Assembly: GCA_035906055.1 (NCBI GenBank)
Contig: JAMIFV010000026.1
Coordinates: forward strand, 1 to 35,811
DNA length: 35,811 nt
DNA from: JAMIFV01 sp035906055
Lineage (GTDB): Bacteria > Pseudomonadota > Alphaproteobacteria > Rickettsiales > JABCZZ01
Reading direction: 5' to 3'
In this document: positions 8,401-15,776 of the stretch, piece by piece
Layout: every line of letters begins with the position of its first letter
Position numbering within the stretch: the first letter of the stretch is position 1
Notes under the pieces: model-generated
The model's database searches: none
The model's input: only the letters and a program-made list of their open reading frames with translations
What the model was told of the DNA's origin: nothing
Made by a program: the position numbers and the translations under genes

Positions 8401-10176
8401 TTGCACATCTTCCTCGATCCCAGCCCCGATGCGGCGGTGAGCTTCAAAGAACGTGCGCGCCTGTTCGGCCTTCCGCGATCCACATGGAAGGATTATGACG
8501 AGAAGCTGATTTCGAAGGGAGGCGGCGTATATGAGCGTTCCGCCAAATCCATTCCCATCAGTGCGGAAATGCAGAAAGTGCTGGCGACGGATAAGAAATC
8601 CATGTCGCCGGATGAACTGATAAAGGCATTGTTGCTGGCGCCTGTGGATTTGTTATGGAATGGCGGCATCGGCACGTATGTGAAGGCAGAAGAGGAAACG
8701 CACGAGCAGGCGGGCGACCGTGGCAATAACGCTGTGCGCGTCAACGGCAGGGAGTTGCGCTGCAAAGTAGTGGGTGAGGGCGGTAATCTTGGTTTCACCC
8801 AGAAAGGCCGCGTGGAATACGCACGCACGGGTGGGCGCATCAATACCGACGCTATCGACAATTCCGCCGGCGTGGATTGTTCCGACCACGAGGTGAACAT
8901 CAAGATCGGCCTTGGTGCGCCGGTGGCTTCCGGCAAGCTAGGCATTGAGAAGCGCGACACGTTCCTCGCCGCCATGACCGAAGAGGTGGCGCAGCTAGTG
9001 CTGAAGGATAACCGCCTGCAGACGCAGGCACTCACCATCGCCGAGGCGCATGCCTATGCGTCGCTCGATGGCCATATCCGCCTCATGCATAATTTCGAGC
9101 AGCGCAAGGTGCTGGACAGGGCCGTGGAGTTCCTGCCCACTGACAAGCAGCTCAACGAGCGCCGCACGGAGTATAAAGGCCTTACCCGCCCGGAACTGGC
9201 CGTGCTGCTTGCTTACAGTAAAATGGTGCTTTACCCGGAACTGCTGGCTTCCGACCTGCCGGACGATCCGTATTTCCAAGCCGACCTCGTACGCTATTTC
9301 CCGGCACCGATGCAAAAGGAATTCGCCAGGGAAATCGCGTCGCACCAGCTTCGCCGCGAAATCATTGCGACGATGGTCACTAACAGCATCGTCAACCGCA
9401 CTGGCAGCTCGCTTATCCATTCCATCGCGGAAGATACCGGCGCGTCGCTTGCGGATGTCTCGCGTGCCTATATCGCCGCGCGCGATGCGTTCAGCCTTCG
9501 TGAGATGTGGCATAACATCGAATTGCTTGACGGCAAGGTAGCGCCTGCCGTGCAGGCGGACCTGTTCATGCGTGTGACGCAGTTCGCCGAGCAGTCCATC
9601 GGATGGCTGCTGCATAACCTGCCGCAACCCATCAATGTAGGCGACGTCATCAAGGGCATGCAAAAGAGCATAGCCGAGTTCCGTAGCCATTACGACACAA
9701 TGGTCACCCCTGCTATCGCACAGGGCATCAGGGACCAGGTGGCGCAACTCACCGCCCAGAATGTGCCGCAGGACCTCGCGCAGGATATCGCATGGCTTGT
9801 GGTGCTGGCCTCGGCTTATGACGTGGTGCAGGTCAGCCGTGATTCGGGCCGCAAGATCGACGAAGTGGCCGCTTTGTACTTCCAGCTTGGCGAAATGCTC
9901 GAACTGCACTGGCTGCGCCGTGAGGCCGCAGTTTCCACCGTTTCCGGGCATTGGGACAGGCTCGCCGTACAATCGCTCATCATCAGCCTGTTCGACGCCC
10001 AGCGCCGCCTGACCTCCGCCGTGCTGGCTTCGGGCTCCGTGGATGCGTGGCGCAAGACCGATGAAAAGGACATTGCGCGCTTCATGGCGTTCGTGGCCGA
10101 CCTCAAGGCCAGCGAAGCGCTTTCGCTGCCTAAGCTTGTTATTGCTTCACAGAAGATTGAAGAAGTGGGCAGGTAA
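5419..10176 (+). CDS. NAD-specific glutamate dehydrogenase, large (180-kDa) class
   Basis: A 1585-residue enzyme that deaminates glutamate to 2-oxoglutarate with NAD+, typical of alpha- and gammaproteobacteria. The N-terminal ~700 residues hold ACT-like regulatory modules (FILEILNDDMPFLVDSVTAE; FRVIDEQPYPVHP). The catalytic core lies around residues 780-1130: RGGLRWSDRRDDFRTEVLAL, VPVGSKGGFVLKK with the catalytic-lysine region, YGFWLGDAFASGGSAGYDHK, and the NAD-binding stretch FTVAGIGDMAGDVFGNGML. A long helical C-terminal domain follows. The length matches the family (about 1600). It is monocistronic, with divergent cysQ upstream and the compound palindromic element and terminator downstream. 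Several long minus-strand frames inside it are antisense shadows. Confidence 0.96.
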   Translation: MTDKYKEESVQALRAIVSSLPKNSSEDLRSLTWQFYSKLPLVDLEVLEPKEAAIIAETGYEFIKARTPGEPKIEVLNHRRRFILEILNDDMPFLVDSVTAELNRLGVGIVRIVHPIIRLQRDAKGNLKSIAKVDDFDSKYTAESLIRVEISHLPEHVTAEKLVAEFERVLRLVRHSVQDWKAMKDKIEASIKTLAVAPAGFKQEEVTEVKDFLTWLLQRNFVFLGYIEYDFFDSHGKQSLKVVKDSELGIFRDEDAELKPKGLEGLPPEVLHFALVPQLMEITKSMRKSAVHRPALMDYIGIKRFDAKGNVIGECRFLGLFTSIVYYQSAETIPFIRRRIKRVLAQSGFDPASHDGKSIKAILEFTPRDELFQLSEEDLFRYALGVLSLELQPGVRLFVRRDAFERFVSCIVFVPRDRFSTSLREELQGILARGFHGSVMAFYTQMTESQLARLHVIISTTPGQIPAVKNAELEGQIARVTHRWADALESALSQRVGEEAAESLMPVFTTAFTKSYIADHDPSAAVYDIQKISGVIQSRMAALEFFRNRDDAANIVHLKWYNPEGRIPLSDVLPLLENMGFRVIDEQPYPVHPAHPQMKLVWIRDFTLTADEKLIADINPIKSHLEELLARIWQNEAESDTLDALVLNAHINAREVMLLRAYSKYLRQVNFPYDLGTIASTLKRFPAITSQLVAFFHARFEPGSKIDTASVVTDIENQIATLSNLTDDRILRRFYEIIGATLRTNYYQAGADGKPKSYLSFKFDSAKVPELPLPRPYAEIFVYSTRVEGIHLRGGKVARGGLRWSDRRDDFRTEVLALMKAQMVKNAVIVPVGSKGGFVLKKAPALRDGLMEEGIACYKTFLSGLLDVTDNIVKGKVVTPANVVRHDDDDPYLVVAADKGTATFSDIANGVSADYGFWLGDAFASGGSAGYDHKKMAITARGGFISVERHFREMGIDIHAQDFTVAGIGDMAGDVFGNGMLLSKHIKLVGAFNHLHIFLDPSPDAAVSFKERARLFGLPRSTWKDYDEKLISKGGGVYERSAKSIPISAEMQKVLATDKKSMSPDELIKALLLAPVDLLWNGGIGTYVKAEEETHEQAGDRGNNAVRVNGRELRCKVVGEGGNLGFTQKGRVEYARTGGRINTDAIDNSAGVDCSDHEVNIKIGLGAPVASGKLGIEKRDTFLAAMTEEVAQLVLKDNRLQTQALTIAEAHAYASLDGHIRLMHNFEQRKVLDRAVEFLPTDKQLNERRTEYKGLTRPELAVLLAYSKMVLYPELLASDLPDDPYFQADLVRYFPAPMQKEFAREIASHQLRREIIATMVTNSIVNRTGSSLIHSIAEDTGASLADVSRAYIAARDAFSLREMWHNIELLDGKVAPAVQADLFMRVTQFAEQSIGWLLHNLPQPINVGDVIKGMQKSIAEFRSHYDTMVTPAIAQGIRDQVAQLTAQNVPQDLAQDIAWLVVLASAYDVVQVSRDSGRKIDEVAALYFQLGEMLELHWLRREAAVSTVSGHWDRLAVQSLIISLFDAQRRLTSAVLASGSVDAWRKTDEKDIARFMAFVADLKASEALSLPKLVIASQKIEEVGR

Positions 10177-10533
10177 TTTCACTGTCGCTGGCTGTAAACA
10201 GGGTTTCCTGCATTTTTCGGTGCTCACGTACTTAGGCTCAGGACTCATTAAACTCTTGCTTGCTTTTCCTCTCCCCTTTGAGGGAGAGGACGCGTTTGCC
10301 TTGGGTTTAGCTTTAGCTAAGCCCTTAGGCAAACCGAGGTGAGGGGGCACGTTTAAAAATTCACCCTCACCCGGCTCCGGCTAAGCTGCTGCGCAGCAAA
10401 GCCTGCGCAACCCTCTCCCGCTTTGCAGGAGAGGGGAATTTATGAGTCCTGGGCCTGGTCGTGAAAAGGGCTGAATGCTATGTTTTCGCGTTGCCTCAGC
10501 GAGATTACACAAAGATGTGTTTATTCAGCCAAT
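10177..10533. other. Non-coding interval between NAD-GDH and the bc1 operon
   Basis: No credible gene is present. Apart from 55 bases of unremarkable sequence after the NAD-GDH stop, the stretch is almost filled by a nested inverted-repeat element, annotated separately at 10232-10458. Open frames crossing it simply read through the palindromes. Confidence 0.7.
10232..10458. repeat. Compound palindromic element with flanking inverted repeat (MITE- or REP-like)
   Basis: The outer arms contain AGGACTCAT (10240-10248) and ATGAGTCCT (10442-10450), with partial matching outside them (TTAGGCTC against GGGCCTGG). Nested inside are four further structures. CCTCTCCC/GGGAGAGG forms a hairpin at 10268-10289. 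A long hairpin at 10294-10334 has arms GTTTGCC/GGCAAAC and GGGTTTAGC/GCTAAGCCC. GGTGAGGG/CCCTCACC pairs at 10338-10371, and CCCTCTCC/GGAGAGGG forms a hairpin at 10411-10435. The palindrome GCTGCGCAGC lies at 10388-10397. Such structure without an ORF is typical of mobile palindromic repeats. Confidence 0.6.
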
Positions 10534-10567
10534 AAAAAAAGCCACCGTTTACACGGTGGCTTTTTTG
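10534..10567. terminator. Bidirectional Rho-independent terminator
   Basis: A 7-bp stem, GCCACCG (10541-10547) and CGGTGGC (10554-10560), is flanked by A7 on the left and T6 on the right, so it can work on both strands. It sits 19 bases past the petC stop codon on the minus strand, where it should end the bc1 operon. It can also stop readthrough from NAD-GDH on the plus strand. Confidence 0.88.
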
Positions 10568-10579
10568 TTTGTGTCTGGA

Positions 10580-11392
10580 TCAGTGCTTCACTTTGCTCCA
10601 CACGCGGCGCTTTGCCACATAGAAGAAGCCGGAGAGCAGGAACAGGAAGATGAGCACCTTGATGCCCATGCCCTTGCGGTGATCCATTTCCGGTTCAGCC
10701 GCCCATTGCAGGAACACCACCAGGTCATGCGCCATCTGGTCCACGGTGGCTTTGGTGCCGTCCTGATATTCGATGGCGTTTTCGCTAAGCGGCGGAGCCA
10801 TGGAGAGCCAGCCTCCGGGGAAGTAGGTATTGTAATGCTTGCCGGAAACCACCTCTACGCCAGCGGGCGGCTCACCAAATCCGGTGAGGATGGAGTAGAC
10901 GTAGTTGGCACCGTCCTCGCGCGCCTTGGTGATAAGGCTGAGGTCGGGAGGAAGCGCGCCGCCGTTGGCGGTGCGGGCGGCGTCGTCGTTAGGGAAGGGG
11001 GAGACGAACTTGTCGAACGGCTTGGCTTTGCGCATCACGCGCTCGCCGCTGCCTTTTTCGTCAAGGTCCTCGATCTCCCTTTCCGCCGCGATCGTCTTGA
11101 TTTCCGCTTCTTCAAAGCCAAGCTGCGCAAGGTTGCGGTAAGACACCAGATGCAGGCCGTGGCAGGCCGCGCAGACTTGCTTGTAAACCTGAAAACCGCG
11201 TTGTGCGGCCTGTTTATCCAGATAGCCGGTCATGCCGTCGAACGGCCATTTCATCTGCTTGGGATGCTCTCCCTTGCTGGAGGCAAGCGCAACGCCGCCA
11301 TAGCCGAAGGCAGCAATAACGACCAGAGACAGCATGCCGCCGAATACGCGCGGTTTGAGGAAGGATGTTTTAATCATGGAACGCAACTTCAC
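10580..11392 (-). CDS. petC: Cytochrome c1 of the bc1 complex
   Basis: A 270-residue membrane-anchored c-type cytochrome of complex III. It takes electrons from the Rieske centre and passes them to soluble cytochrome c. It has an N-terminal signal/anchor (FGGMLSLVVIAAFGYGGVALA), covalent haem site CAACH at residues 74-78 followed by GLHLVSYRNL, a Met ligand region GGWLSMAPPLS, and a C-terminal membrane helix (VLIFLFLLSGFFYVAKRRVW). The start is a GTG at 11392, chosen because GAGG lies 5-6 bases upstream. The ATG at 11377 has no ribosome binding site. It follows petB by 11 bases and is the last gene of the operon. Confidence 0.95.
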   Translation of the reverse strand: MKLRSMIKTSFLKPRVFGGMLSLVVIAAFGYGGVALASSKGEHPKQMKWPFDGMTGYLDKQAAQRGFQVYKQVCAACHGLHLVSYRNLAQLGFEEAEIKTIAAEREIEDLDEKGSGERVMRKAKPFDKFVSPFPNDDAARTANGGALPPDLSLITKAREDGANYVYSILTGFGEPPAGVEVVSGKHYNTYFPGGWLSMAPPLSENAIEYQDGTKATVDQMAHDLVVFLQWAAEPEMDHRKGMGIKVLIFLFLLSGFFYVAKRRVWSKVKH

Positions 11393-11403
11393 GTGAGCCT
11401 CTT

Positions 11404-12633
11404 TTACTTCGCTAATACGGATTCGGAGATACTGCGCGGCAGCGGCAGCGGTTTTTCGATCCGCGCGATCACCGGCAGCAGCACCAGGAAATGGAAGAAA
11501 TACCAGAAGGTGGCAAGGCGTCCATAGAGGATGAAATTACCTTCCGGCGGGTTCTTGCCTACCCAGCCCAGCACGATCGTGTCGATAAGAAGCAGCCAGA
11601 ACGCGATCCTGTACATGGGGCGAAAACGGGCGCTGCGCACCTTGGAGCTGTCGAGCCACGGCAGGAAGAACAGCAGGATGATGGCGGCGAACATGAAGAT
11701 AACGCCGAGCAGCTTATCCGGGATGGCGCGCAGGATGGCATAGAAGGGCAGGAAGTACCATTCCGGCACGATCTCGTTGGGGGTTACCATCGCGTTGGCA
11801 GGGATGTAGTTGGCCGGATCGCCCAGCGAGTTGGGGGCGAAGAACACGAAGTAGCTATACACGATAAGGAACACGGCGATGCCGAACATGTCCTTCACGG
11901 TGTAATAGGGGTTGAAGGGAATCGTGTCCTGCGGGCCTTTGACTTCGATGCCGAGCGGATTGTTGGAACCGTGCTGGTGCAGCGCCCAGATATGGAGGAT
12001 CACCACGCCCACGATGACGAAGGGCAGCACGAAATGCAGCGAGAAGAAGCGGTTCAGCGTGGCGTTATCCACCGCGAAGCCGCCGCGCAGCCATTCCACG
12101 ATCATGTTGCCGAAGATGGGCAGGTCGGAGAAGAAGTTGGTGATGACCGTTGCACCCCAGAGGCTCATCTGGCCCCACGGCAGCACATATCCCATGAAGG
12201 CGGTTGCCATCATGAGCAGGCAAATGACAAGGCCGAGCCACCAGAGCAACTCGCGCGGGTATTTGTAAGACCCATAATACAGGCCACGGAAGATATGGAT
12301 GTAGACCACCACGAAGAACATGGATGCGCCCACCGCATGCATATAGCGCAGCAGCCAGCCGTAATTCACGTCGCGCATGATATGCTCGACGCTGTTGAAG
12401 GCCAAGGCGGTGTTGGGGGTGTAGTGCATGGCCAGCACGATGCCCGTCATGATCTGCAGCACGAGGCAAAGGCCAGCGAGCGAGCCGAAGTTCCACCAGT
12501 AGTTCAGGTTACGTGGCGCAGGGTAGGAACCCAGTGCGTTGTCCAACAGCGAGAAAACGGGCAGGCGGTATTCGATCCAGTCTTTGATGGACGCGGCTTT
12601 TTTGGGATTGTTGATGTCGGAATCGCTTTGCAT
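11404..12633 (-). CDS. petB: Cytochrome b of the bc1 complex
   Basis: A 409-residue integral membrane subunit of ubiquinol:cytochrome c oxidoreductase with about eight transmembrane helices and two b haems. Visible signatures are YPAPRNLNYWWNFGSLAG, HAVGASMFFVVVYIHIFRGL (haem-ligand helix), GYVLPWGQMSLWGATVITN (Qo region), FSLHFVLPFVIVGVVILHIW (second ligand pair) and the Qo motif PEWY in VPEWYFLPFYAILRAIPDK. The full-length b subunit, not split into b6 and subunit IV, is the proteobacterial/mitochondrial form. It lies 6 bases after petA. A 584-residue open frame on the opposite strand is an antisense artefact. Confidence 0.97.
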   Translation of the reverse strand: MQSDSDINNPKKAASIKDWIEYRLPVFSLLDNALGSYPAPRNLNYWWNFGSLAGLCLVLQIMTGIVLAMHYTPNTALAFNSVEHIMRDVNYGWLLRYMHAVGASMFFVVVYIHIFRGLYYGSYKYPRELLWWLGLVICLLMMATAFMGYVLPWGQMSLWGATVITNFFSDLPIFGNMIVEWLRGGFAVDNATLNRFFSLHFVLPFVIVGVVILHIWALHQHGSNNPLGIEVKGPQDTIPFNPYYTVKDMFGIAVFLIVYSYFVFFAPNSLGDPANYIPANAMVTPNEIVPEWYFLPFYAILRAIPDKLLGVIFMFAAIILLFFLPWLDSSKVRSARFRPMYRIAFWLLLIDTIVLGWVGKNPPEGNFILYGRLATFWYFFHFLVLLPVIARIEKPLPLPRSISESVLAK

Positions 12634-12639
12634 CGGGGG

Positions 12640-13215
12640 TTATCCAATCTTGATTTTGGTGTCGCTGAGGAAGGTATATTCGGGAACCACGAGGTTCTTG
12701 GGCGCGGGGCCGCGGCGAACCCTGCCGGAATTGTCGTACTGCGAGCCATGGCAGTGGCAGAGCCAGCCGCCATATTCACCTACCTTCGTAAGGGAGGTGC
12801 TGGATTCGGGAATGCAGCCCAGATGCGTGCAGGCGGCCAGCACCACGAGCCATTCTTCCTTGCCTTTTTTCACGCGGGCGTCGTCGGCTTCGGGGTCGAG
12901 CAGGTCGTTCATGCTCACGCCTTTTGCGGTCTCGATCTCAGTGGCGGTGCGGCGGCGGATGAACACGGGCAGGCCGCGCCATTTAACCGTGACCACCTGG
13001 CCGGGCTGGATGGAGGCGAGGTCCACTTCCACGGTGGAAAGTGCCAGAACGTCCGCCGAAGGGTTCATGCTGTTGACGAACGGCCACAAAGCGGAGCCAG
13101 CGCCCACGGCAGCCATTGCCGACGCGGTGAGTACGATAAAGTCACGGCGGGTAGAGCCGTCGGAACCTTGGGAAACAGGAGGGTGGCCATGAGATGCGGC
13201 CGGATGGCTGGACAT
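12640..13215 (-). CDS. petA: Rieske iron-sulfur protein of the bc1 complex
   Basis: A 191-residue subunit that carries the [2Fe-2S] cluster oxidising ubiquinol. It has a Tat-type N-terminus with STRRDFIVLTASAMAAVGAG that also serves as the membrane anchor. The cluster-binding boxes CTHLGC and CHCHGS are both intact. The long N-terminal extension before the twin arginines (about 23 residues, His/Ser-rich) is common in alphaproteobacteria. It is the first gene of petA-petB-petC on the minus strand. Its leader contains a 7-bp inverted repeat, annotated separately. Confidence 0.96.
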   Translation of the reverse strand: MSSHPAASHGHPPVSQGSDGSTRRDFIVLTASAMAAVGAGSALWPFVNSMNPSADVLALSTVEVDLASIQPGQVVTVKWRGLPVFIRRRTATEIETAKGVSMNDLLDPEADDARVKKGKEEWLVVLAACTHLGCIPESSTSLTKVGEYGGWLCHCHGSQYDNSGRVRRGPAPKNLVVPEYTFLSDTKIKIG

Positions 13216-13221
13216 AGAAAA

Positions 13222-13249
13222 TCACTCACGATTACAGTTTGCTGAGTGA
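13222..13249 (-). promoter_or_regulatory. Inverted repeat in the petA leader
   Basis: TCACTCA (13222-13228) and TGAGTGA (13243-13249) form perfect arms separated by 14 bases, 6 bases upstream of the petA ATG. Folded in the mRNA it would cover the only Shine-Dalgarno-like bases (GTGAG). It could be a translational control hairpin or an operator. A weak promoter candidate (TTGCAT, 16 bases, TATACC) lies just upstream on the minus strand. Confidence 0.35.
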
Positions 13250-13327
13250 GGTATAACCATTTTATTTCTGAATGCAAACAGGTTGTGCAGAGGTGGAAAA
13301 AAAAGCACAAGGACTGTGCTACAAAAG

Positions 13328-13362
13328 GCATTAGGCATTAGGGATTGGGGATTAGGGATTAA
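13328..13362. repeat. Degenerate 7-bp tandem repeat (5 units)
   Basis: Five consecutive heptamers read GCATTAG, GCATTAG, GGATTGG, GGATTAG, GGATTAA. They are followed by CCCCCAATCCCCAGTCCC, which can pair with the repeat. The array lies between the DUF882 stop and the petA promoter region. Confidence 0.6.
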
Positions 13363-13395
13363 ACCTGCCCCCAATCCCCAGTCCCTCTCTCCCTT

Positions 13396-13956
13396 CTACC
13401 ACCTTCTTACGCCGCCCGTGTCTATATGCACGAAATTGGCTTTGGGGTAATAGCCCACGCCGCCCTGCTGCAGCGACCATGCCGCCCGCTGGATCTGGCC
13501 GGTAGTGCGTTCTTTCATACGGATATCGATCGCGCGGCCATACATATGGTAACTGTTGCGGGCCACGCCGGGTTCACGCTTGTAGATATAGGCATTGTTC
13601 TTGGGAGTACGATAACCGCAGACCATTTCAAACGGCGCCTTAGTGCCCAGCGTAAGCTGCAGTAAATAGAGCGTGTCGATAAGGCGCGGGTCGATCGGCG
13701 ACATTTCCTGATTGTGGACGTCGCGCATCATATAGGAGATGTCCTTCATGGGGCCGGGGTAGTAAATGCCCTTCTCCCAGTACACGGACTTGAAGGAGTC
13801 GCCAGTGTGCGGATTAACAAGATGTATGGAGCGCGCGAGCGCCTTGAAGGCGGTGGGCACGGAAGCCTGTGCCATACCGGGAAGAATAAGCGAGGAGGTC
13901 GCTGCTGCCGCACCGGCTGCCTTGAGCAGGTCGCGACGGGAAAGGTTCAGGTTCAT
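13396..13956 (-). CDS. Tat-exported DUF882 (YcbK-type, peptidase M15A-like) protein
   Basis: A 186-residue protein with a Tat signal (NLSRRDLLKAAGAAAATSS, cleavage near AQA) and a DUF882/M15A fold. Zn-site candidates are the H and D of SYHMYGRAIDIR and the H of FVHIDTG. FEMVCGYRTPKNNAYI is the usual preceding segment. Members act in the periplasm and are related to D-Ala-D-Ala carboxypeptidases and peptidoglycan hydrolases. E. coli MepK (YcbK) cuts meso-DAP crosslinks. The exact specificity here cannot be read from sequence. It is monocistronic on the minus strand upstream of the pet operon. Confidence 0.88.
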   Translation of the reverse strand: MNLNLSRRDLLKAAGAAAATSSLILPGMAQASVPTAFKALARSIHLVNPHTGDSFKSVYWEKGIYYPGPMKDISYMMRDVHNQEMSPIDPRLIDTLYLLQLTLGTKAPFEMVCGYRTPKNNAYIYKREPGVARNSYHMYGRAIDIRMKERTTGQIQRAAWSLQQGGVGYYPKANFVHIDTGGVRRW

Positions 13957-14299
13957 TTTTAAATATGTAATTGGTTACAAAAAAAGCAGGGGCGTAATAA
14001 TTAAATATCGTAAATGATATTAACTACAGTAAACCCAGTGAAAGAGCCTATGTCAACCCTGTCCACAAAACAAAGCATAATAAACTATAATTAATTGGTA
14101 ATAATTAGTGGGTTATTTTTTAATAAAAATGGTATAAAAACTGTCAAAAATGATGATTTTTGAATTAATTGCTTCCGGAAACGCTTTTGCAGAAGTGTAT
14201 TTTTAAATTGTTTGCGCAATATTCTGCTGCATGTGGCAAAGCGCCACTTTGCTGTGTGCTGTAGTAACAATTGAAAAGGATGGTTTTACTGTTGCGCGA
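13957..14299. other. AT-rich intergenic region
   Basis: No gene is seen. The stretch is strongly AT-rich around 14090-14215, and it must contain the promoter of the DUF882 gene on its left side and the 3' region of gppA on its right. The only clear structure is a 6-bp hairpin, GCAAAG/CTTTGC, at 14236-14252. It has no T-tract. Confidence 0.5.
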
Positions 14300-15355
14300 T
14301 TACAGTCCGCGCGATGCCTGACGGATGTAGTCCTGCATCAGCGTGAGGATAATGCCTTCGCGCACGCCACGGTCGCCGATGGTGATCTCCGGTGCGGGCC
14401 ATAATGTGTGTATGGCTTCCACGATGGCACAGCCCGATACTACAAAATCCGCCCTGTCAGGGCCGATGCAGGAATTGGAGAAGCGCTTGGAAGGCGGCAT
14501 GGCGAGTATTTTTTTGGCGGCGGCGCGCAGGTCTTTCATGGAGAAAGTATAGCCGTCCACGCGTGAGCGGTCATAATGGGTGAGCCCCAGATGCATGGCG
14601 GCCAGTGTGGTGAGCGTGCCCGAGGTGGAAAGCATCTGCGCCTTGCCTGCCTTAATGGCGTCGCCGATCTTGTTTTTGGCGTCGAACTGTATGATGCGCT
14701 TGACGAGGAAGTCTACCAGCTCGTCGAAATAGACCTCGGCAAAGGCCGCGCCGCCGAAGTCCTCGGAGAGGTTCATCACGCCGCGATTGAGCGAAAGCCA
14801 GTCCATGATGCGGAAGTCGCAGAGCATTTCCGGCGGTGCGGCGGGGTCGCGCTTCACCCACATGAATTCGGTGCTGCCGCCGCCGATGTCGAACACGATG
14901 GCCTGGTCATACATGGGCGAGAGCAGGGTGGAGCAACCGAGGAAGGCAAGCTTGGCTTCCTCCTCGTTGGAAATAATCTCAATATCGATGCCGGTTTCCG
15001 CTTTCACGCGGTCGATGAACTCAAGACGGTTCTCGGCGCGGCGGCAGGCCTCGGTGGCGACATAGCGCGCACTGGTGACGTCGTACTTCGCCAGTTTGGA
15101 ATGGCAGGTCTTTAGCGCCATTATGGTGCGCGTCATCGCATCGGGTGAAAGCACGCGCGATTCACTCAGGCCCTCGCCAAGACGCACTACGCGCGAAAAC
15201 GTATCGAGCACGCGGATGCCCTGTTCGTTGCGGCTGGGTGTGGTGAACGGCTGCGCAACGAGCAGGCGGCAATTGTTGGTGCCCAGATCCAGCGCTGCGA
15301 AGACAGGCAGGCTGCTCCGGTTGGAAGCCGGGCCGGTGGGGTGCTGCTTTTTCAT
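14300..15355 (-). CDS. Ppx/GppA family exopolyphosphatase / pppGpp phosphatase
   Basis: A 351-residue member of the ASKHA (actin/hexokinase-like) phosphatase family, which hydrolyses terminal phosphates of polyphosphate and/or pppGpp. The phosphate-1 motif AALDLGTNNCRLL covers residues 20-32, and the phosphate-2 motif VFDIGGGSTEF is intact. At about 350 residues it is the short alphaproteobacterial form without the C-terminal HD-like domain of E. coli Ppx/GppA (about 500). A longer frame starts at 15442. The start at 15355 is chosen because the best promoter (15428-15456) would begin transcription downstream of 15442, and family N-termini begin near the ALDLGTN strand. Confidence 0.88.
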   Translation of the reverse strand: MKKQHPTGPASNRSSLPVFAALDLGTNNCRLLVAQPFTTPSRNEQGIRVLDTFSRVVRLGEGLSESRVLSPDAMTRTIMALKTCHSKLAKYDVTSARYVATEACRRAENRLEFIDRVKAETGIDIEIISNEEEAKLAFLGCSTLLSPMYDQAIVFDIGGGSTEFMWVKRDPAAPPEMLCDFRIMDWLSLNRGVMNLSEDFGGAAFAEVYFDELVDFLVKRIIQFDAKNKIGDAIKAGKAQMLSTSGTLTTLAAMHLGLTHYDRSRVDGYTFSMKDLRAAAKKILAMPPSKRFSNSCIGPDRADFVVSGCAIVEAIHTLWPAPEITIGDRGVREGIILTLMQDYIRQASRGL

Positions 15356-15427
15356 AAGGGCGGTAGCCGGTGGATATCCTGAGAACCTGCTCAAACAGGT
15401 CCGAATGTTCAATGAAAACCTAAGGGT

Positions 15428-15456
15428 AACATAGATTAACATATTGATAGTGGCAA
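15428..15456 (-). promoter_or_regulatory. Sigma70-like promoter candidate for the Ppx/GppA gene
   Basis: On the minus strand, TTGCCA (15451-15456) and TATGTT (15428-15433) are separated by exactly 17 bases. The predicted start of transcription is near 15421, about 66 bases before the chosen start codon. This is a sequence match only. Confidence 0.4.
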
Positions 15457-15535
15457 GTTTAACATCGCCAAAATTGCAGGGCTAAAGGCTTGACAGCAGC
15501 CCCCGCATCGCCTAGCTTGCCGCCTCGCTTGCCGT

Positions 15536-15609
15536 TGGGGGATCGTCTAATGGTAGGACAGCGGATTCTGACTCCGCCAATCTAGGTTCGAGCCCTAGTC
15601 CCCCAGCCA
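15536..15609 (+). tRNA. tRNA-Gln (anticodon CTG)
   Basis: A 74-base cloverleaf with encoded CCA. The acceptor arms TGGGGGA (15536-15542) and TCCCCCA (15599-15605) pair over 7 bp, with discriminator G at 15606. The anticodon arm GCGGA-TTCTGAC-TCCGC gives anticodon CTG, which reads CAG. The T-arm contains GGTTCGAGCC. An integrase gene starts about 165 bases downstream in the same direction, so the 3' end of this tRNA is the likely attachment site (attL) of the following island. No second copy of the tRNA 3' end was found in the window. Confidence 0.96.
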
Positions 15610-15734
15610 GCCTCGCGTCTCAAACCATCCAGCATAGTCTATCAGAAGCAAGGGAACAAGCCATTTACAGGGTGGTTGTTGTCTGATAAGTTCTTGCGAT
15701 GTTTTTCAACATCTATCCCCTTTTAGGGTAACAA

Positions 15735-15776
15735 ATGGGGGTACATGGTTTTTCATGTATGGATTTATACCCCCAT
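15735..15776 (+). promoter_or_regulatory. Inverted repeat at the integrase start
   Basis: ATGGGGGTA (15735-15743) and TACCCCCAT (15768-15776) are perfect 9-bp arms, with a second nested inverted repeat ACATG/CATGT between them. The right arm overlaps the integrase ATG at 15775. It could be an operator, an integrase arm-type site, or an mRNA hairpin that hides the start codon. Confidence 0.4.

Noticed and set aside
6895..8406. A 503-residue open frame on the minus strand inside NAD-GDH, with others at 5731-6480 and 8995-9972
   Set aside because: All lie antisense to the continuous, motif-complete NAD-GDH gene and show no family signature.
10475..11527. A 350-residue plus-strand frame over petC
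   Set aside because: Antisense to cytochrome c1, and it crosses the terminator at 10534-10567.
11491..13245. A 584-residue open frame on the plus strand across petB and petA
   Set aside because: It is antisense to two genes with unmistakable catalytic motifs. The translation is rich in His, Glu, Asp and Gln, as is typical of reverse-strand frames in GC-rich genes, and it shows no domain.
14236..14252. Hairpin GCAAAG/CTTTGC as a terminator of the Ppx/GppA gene
   Set aside because: The stem is only 6 bp, and no T-tract follows on the minus strand.
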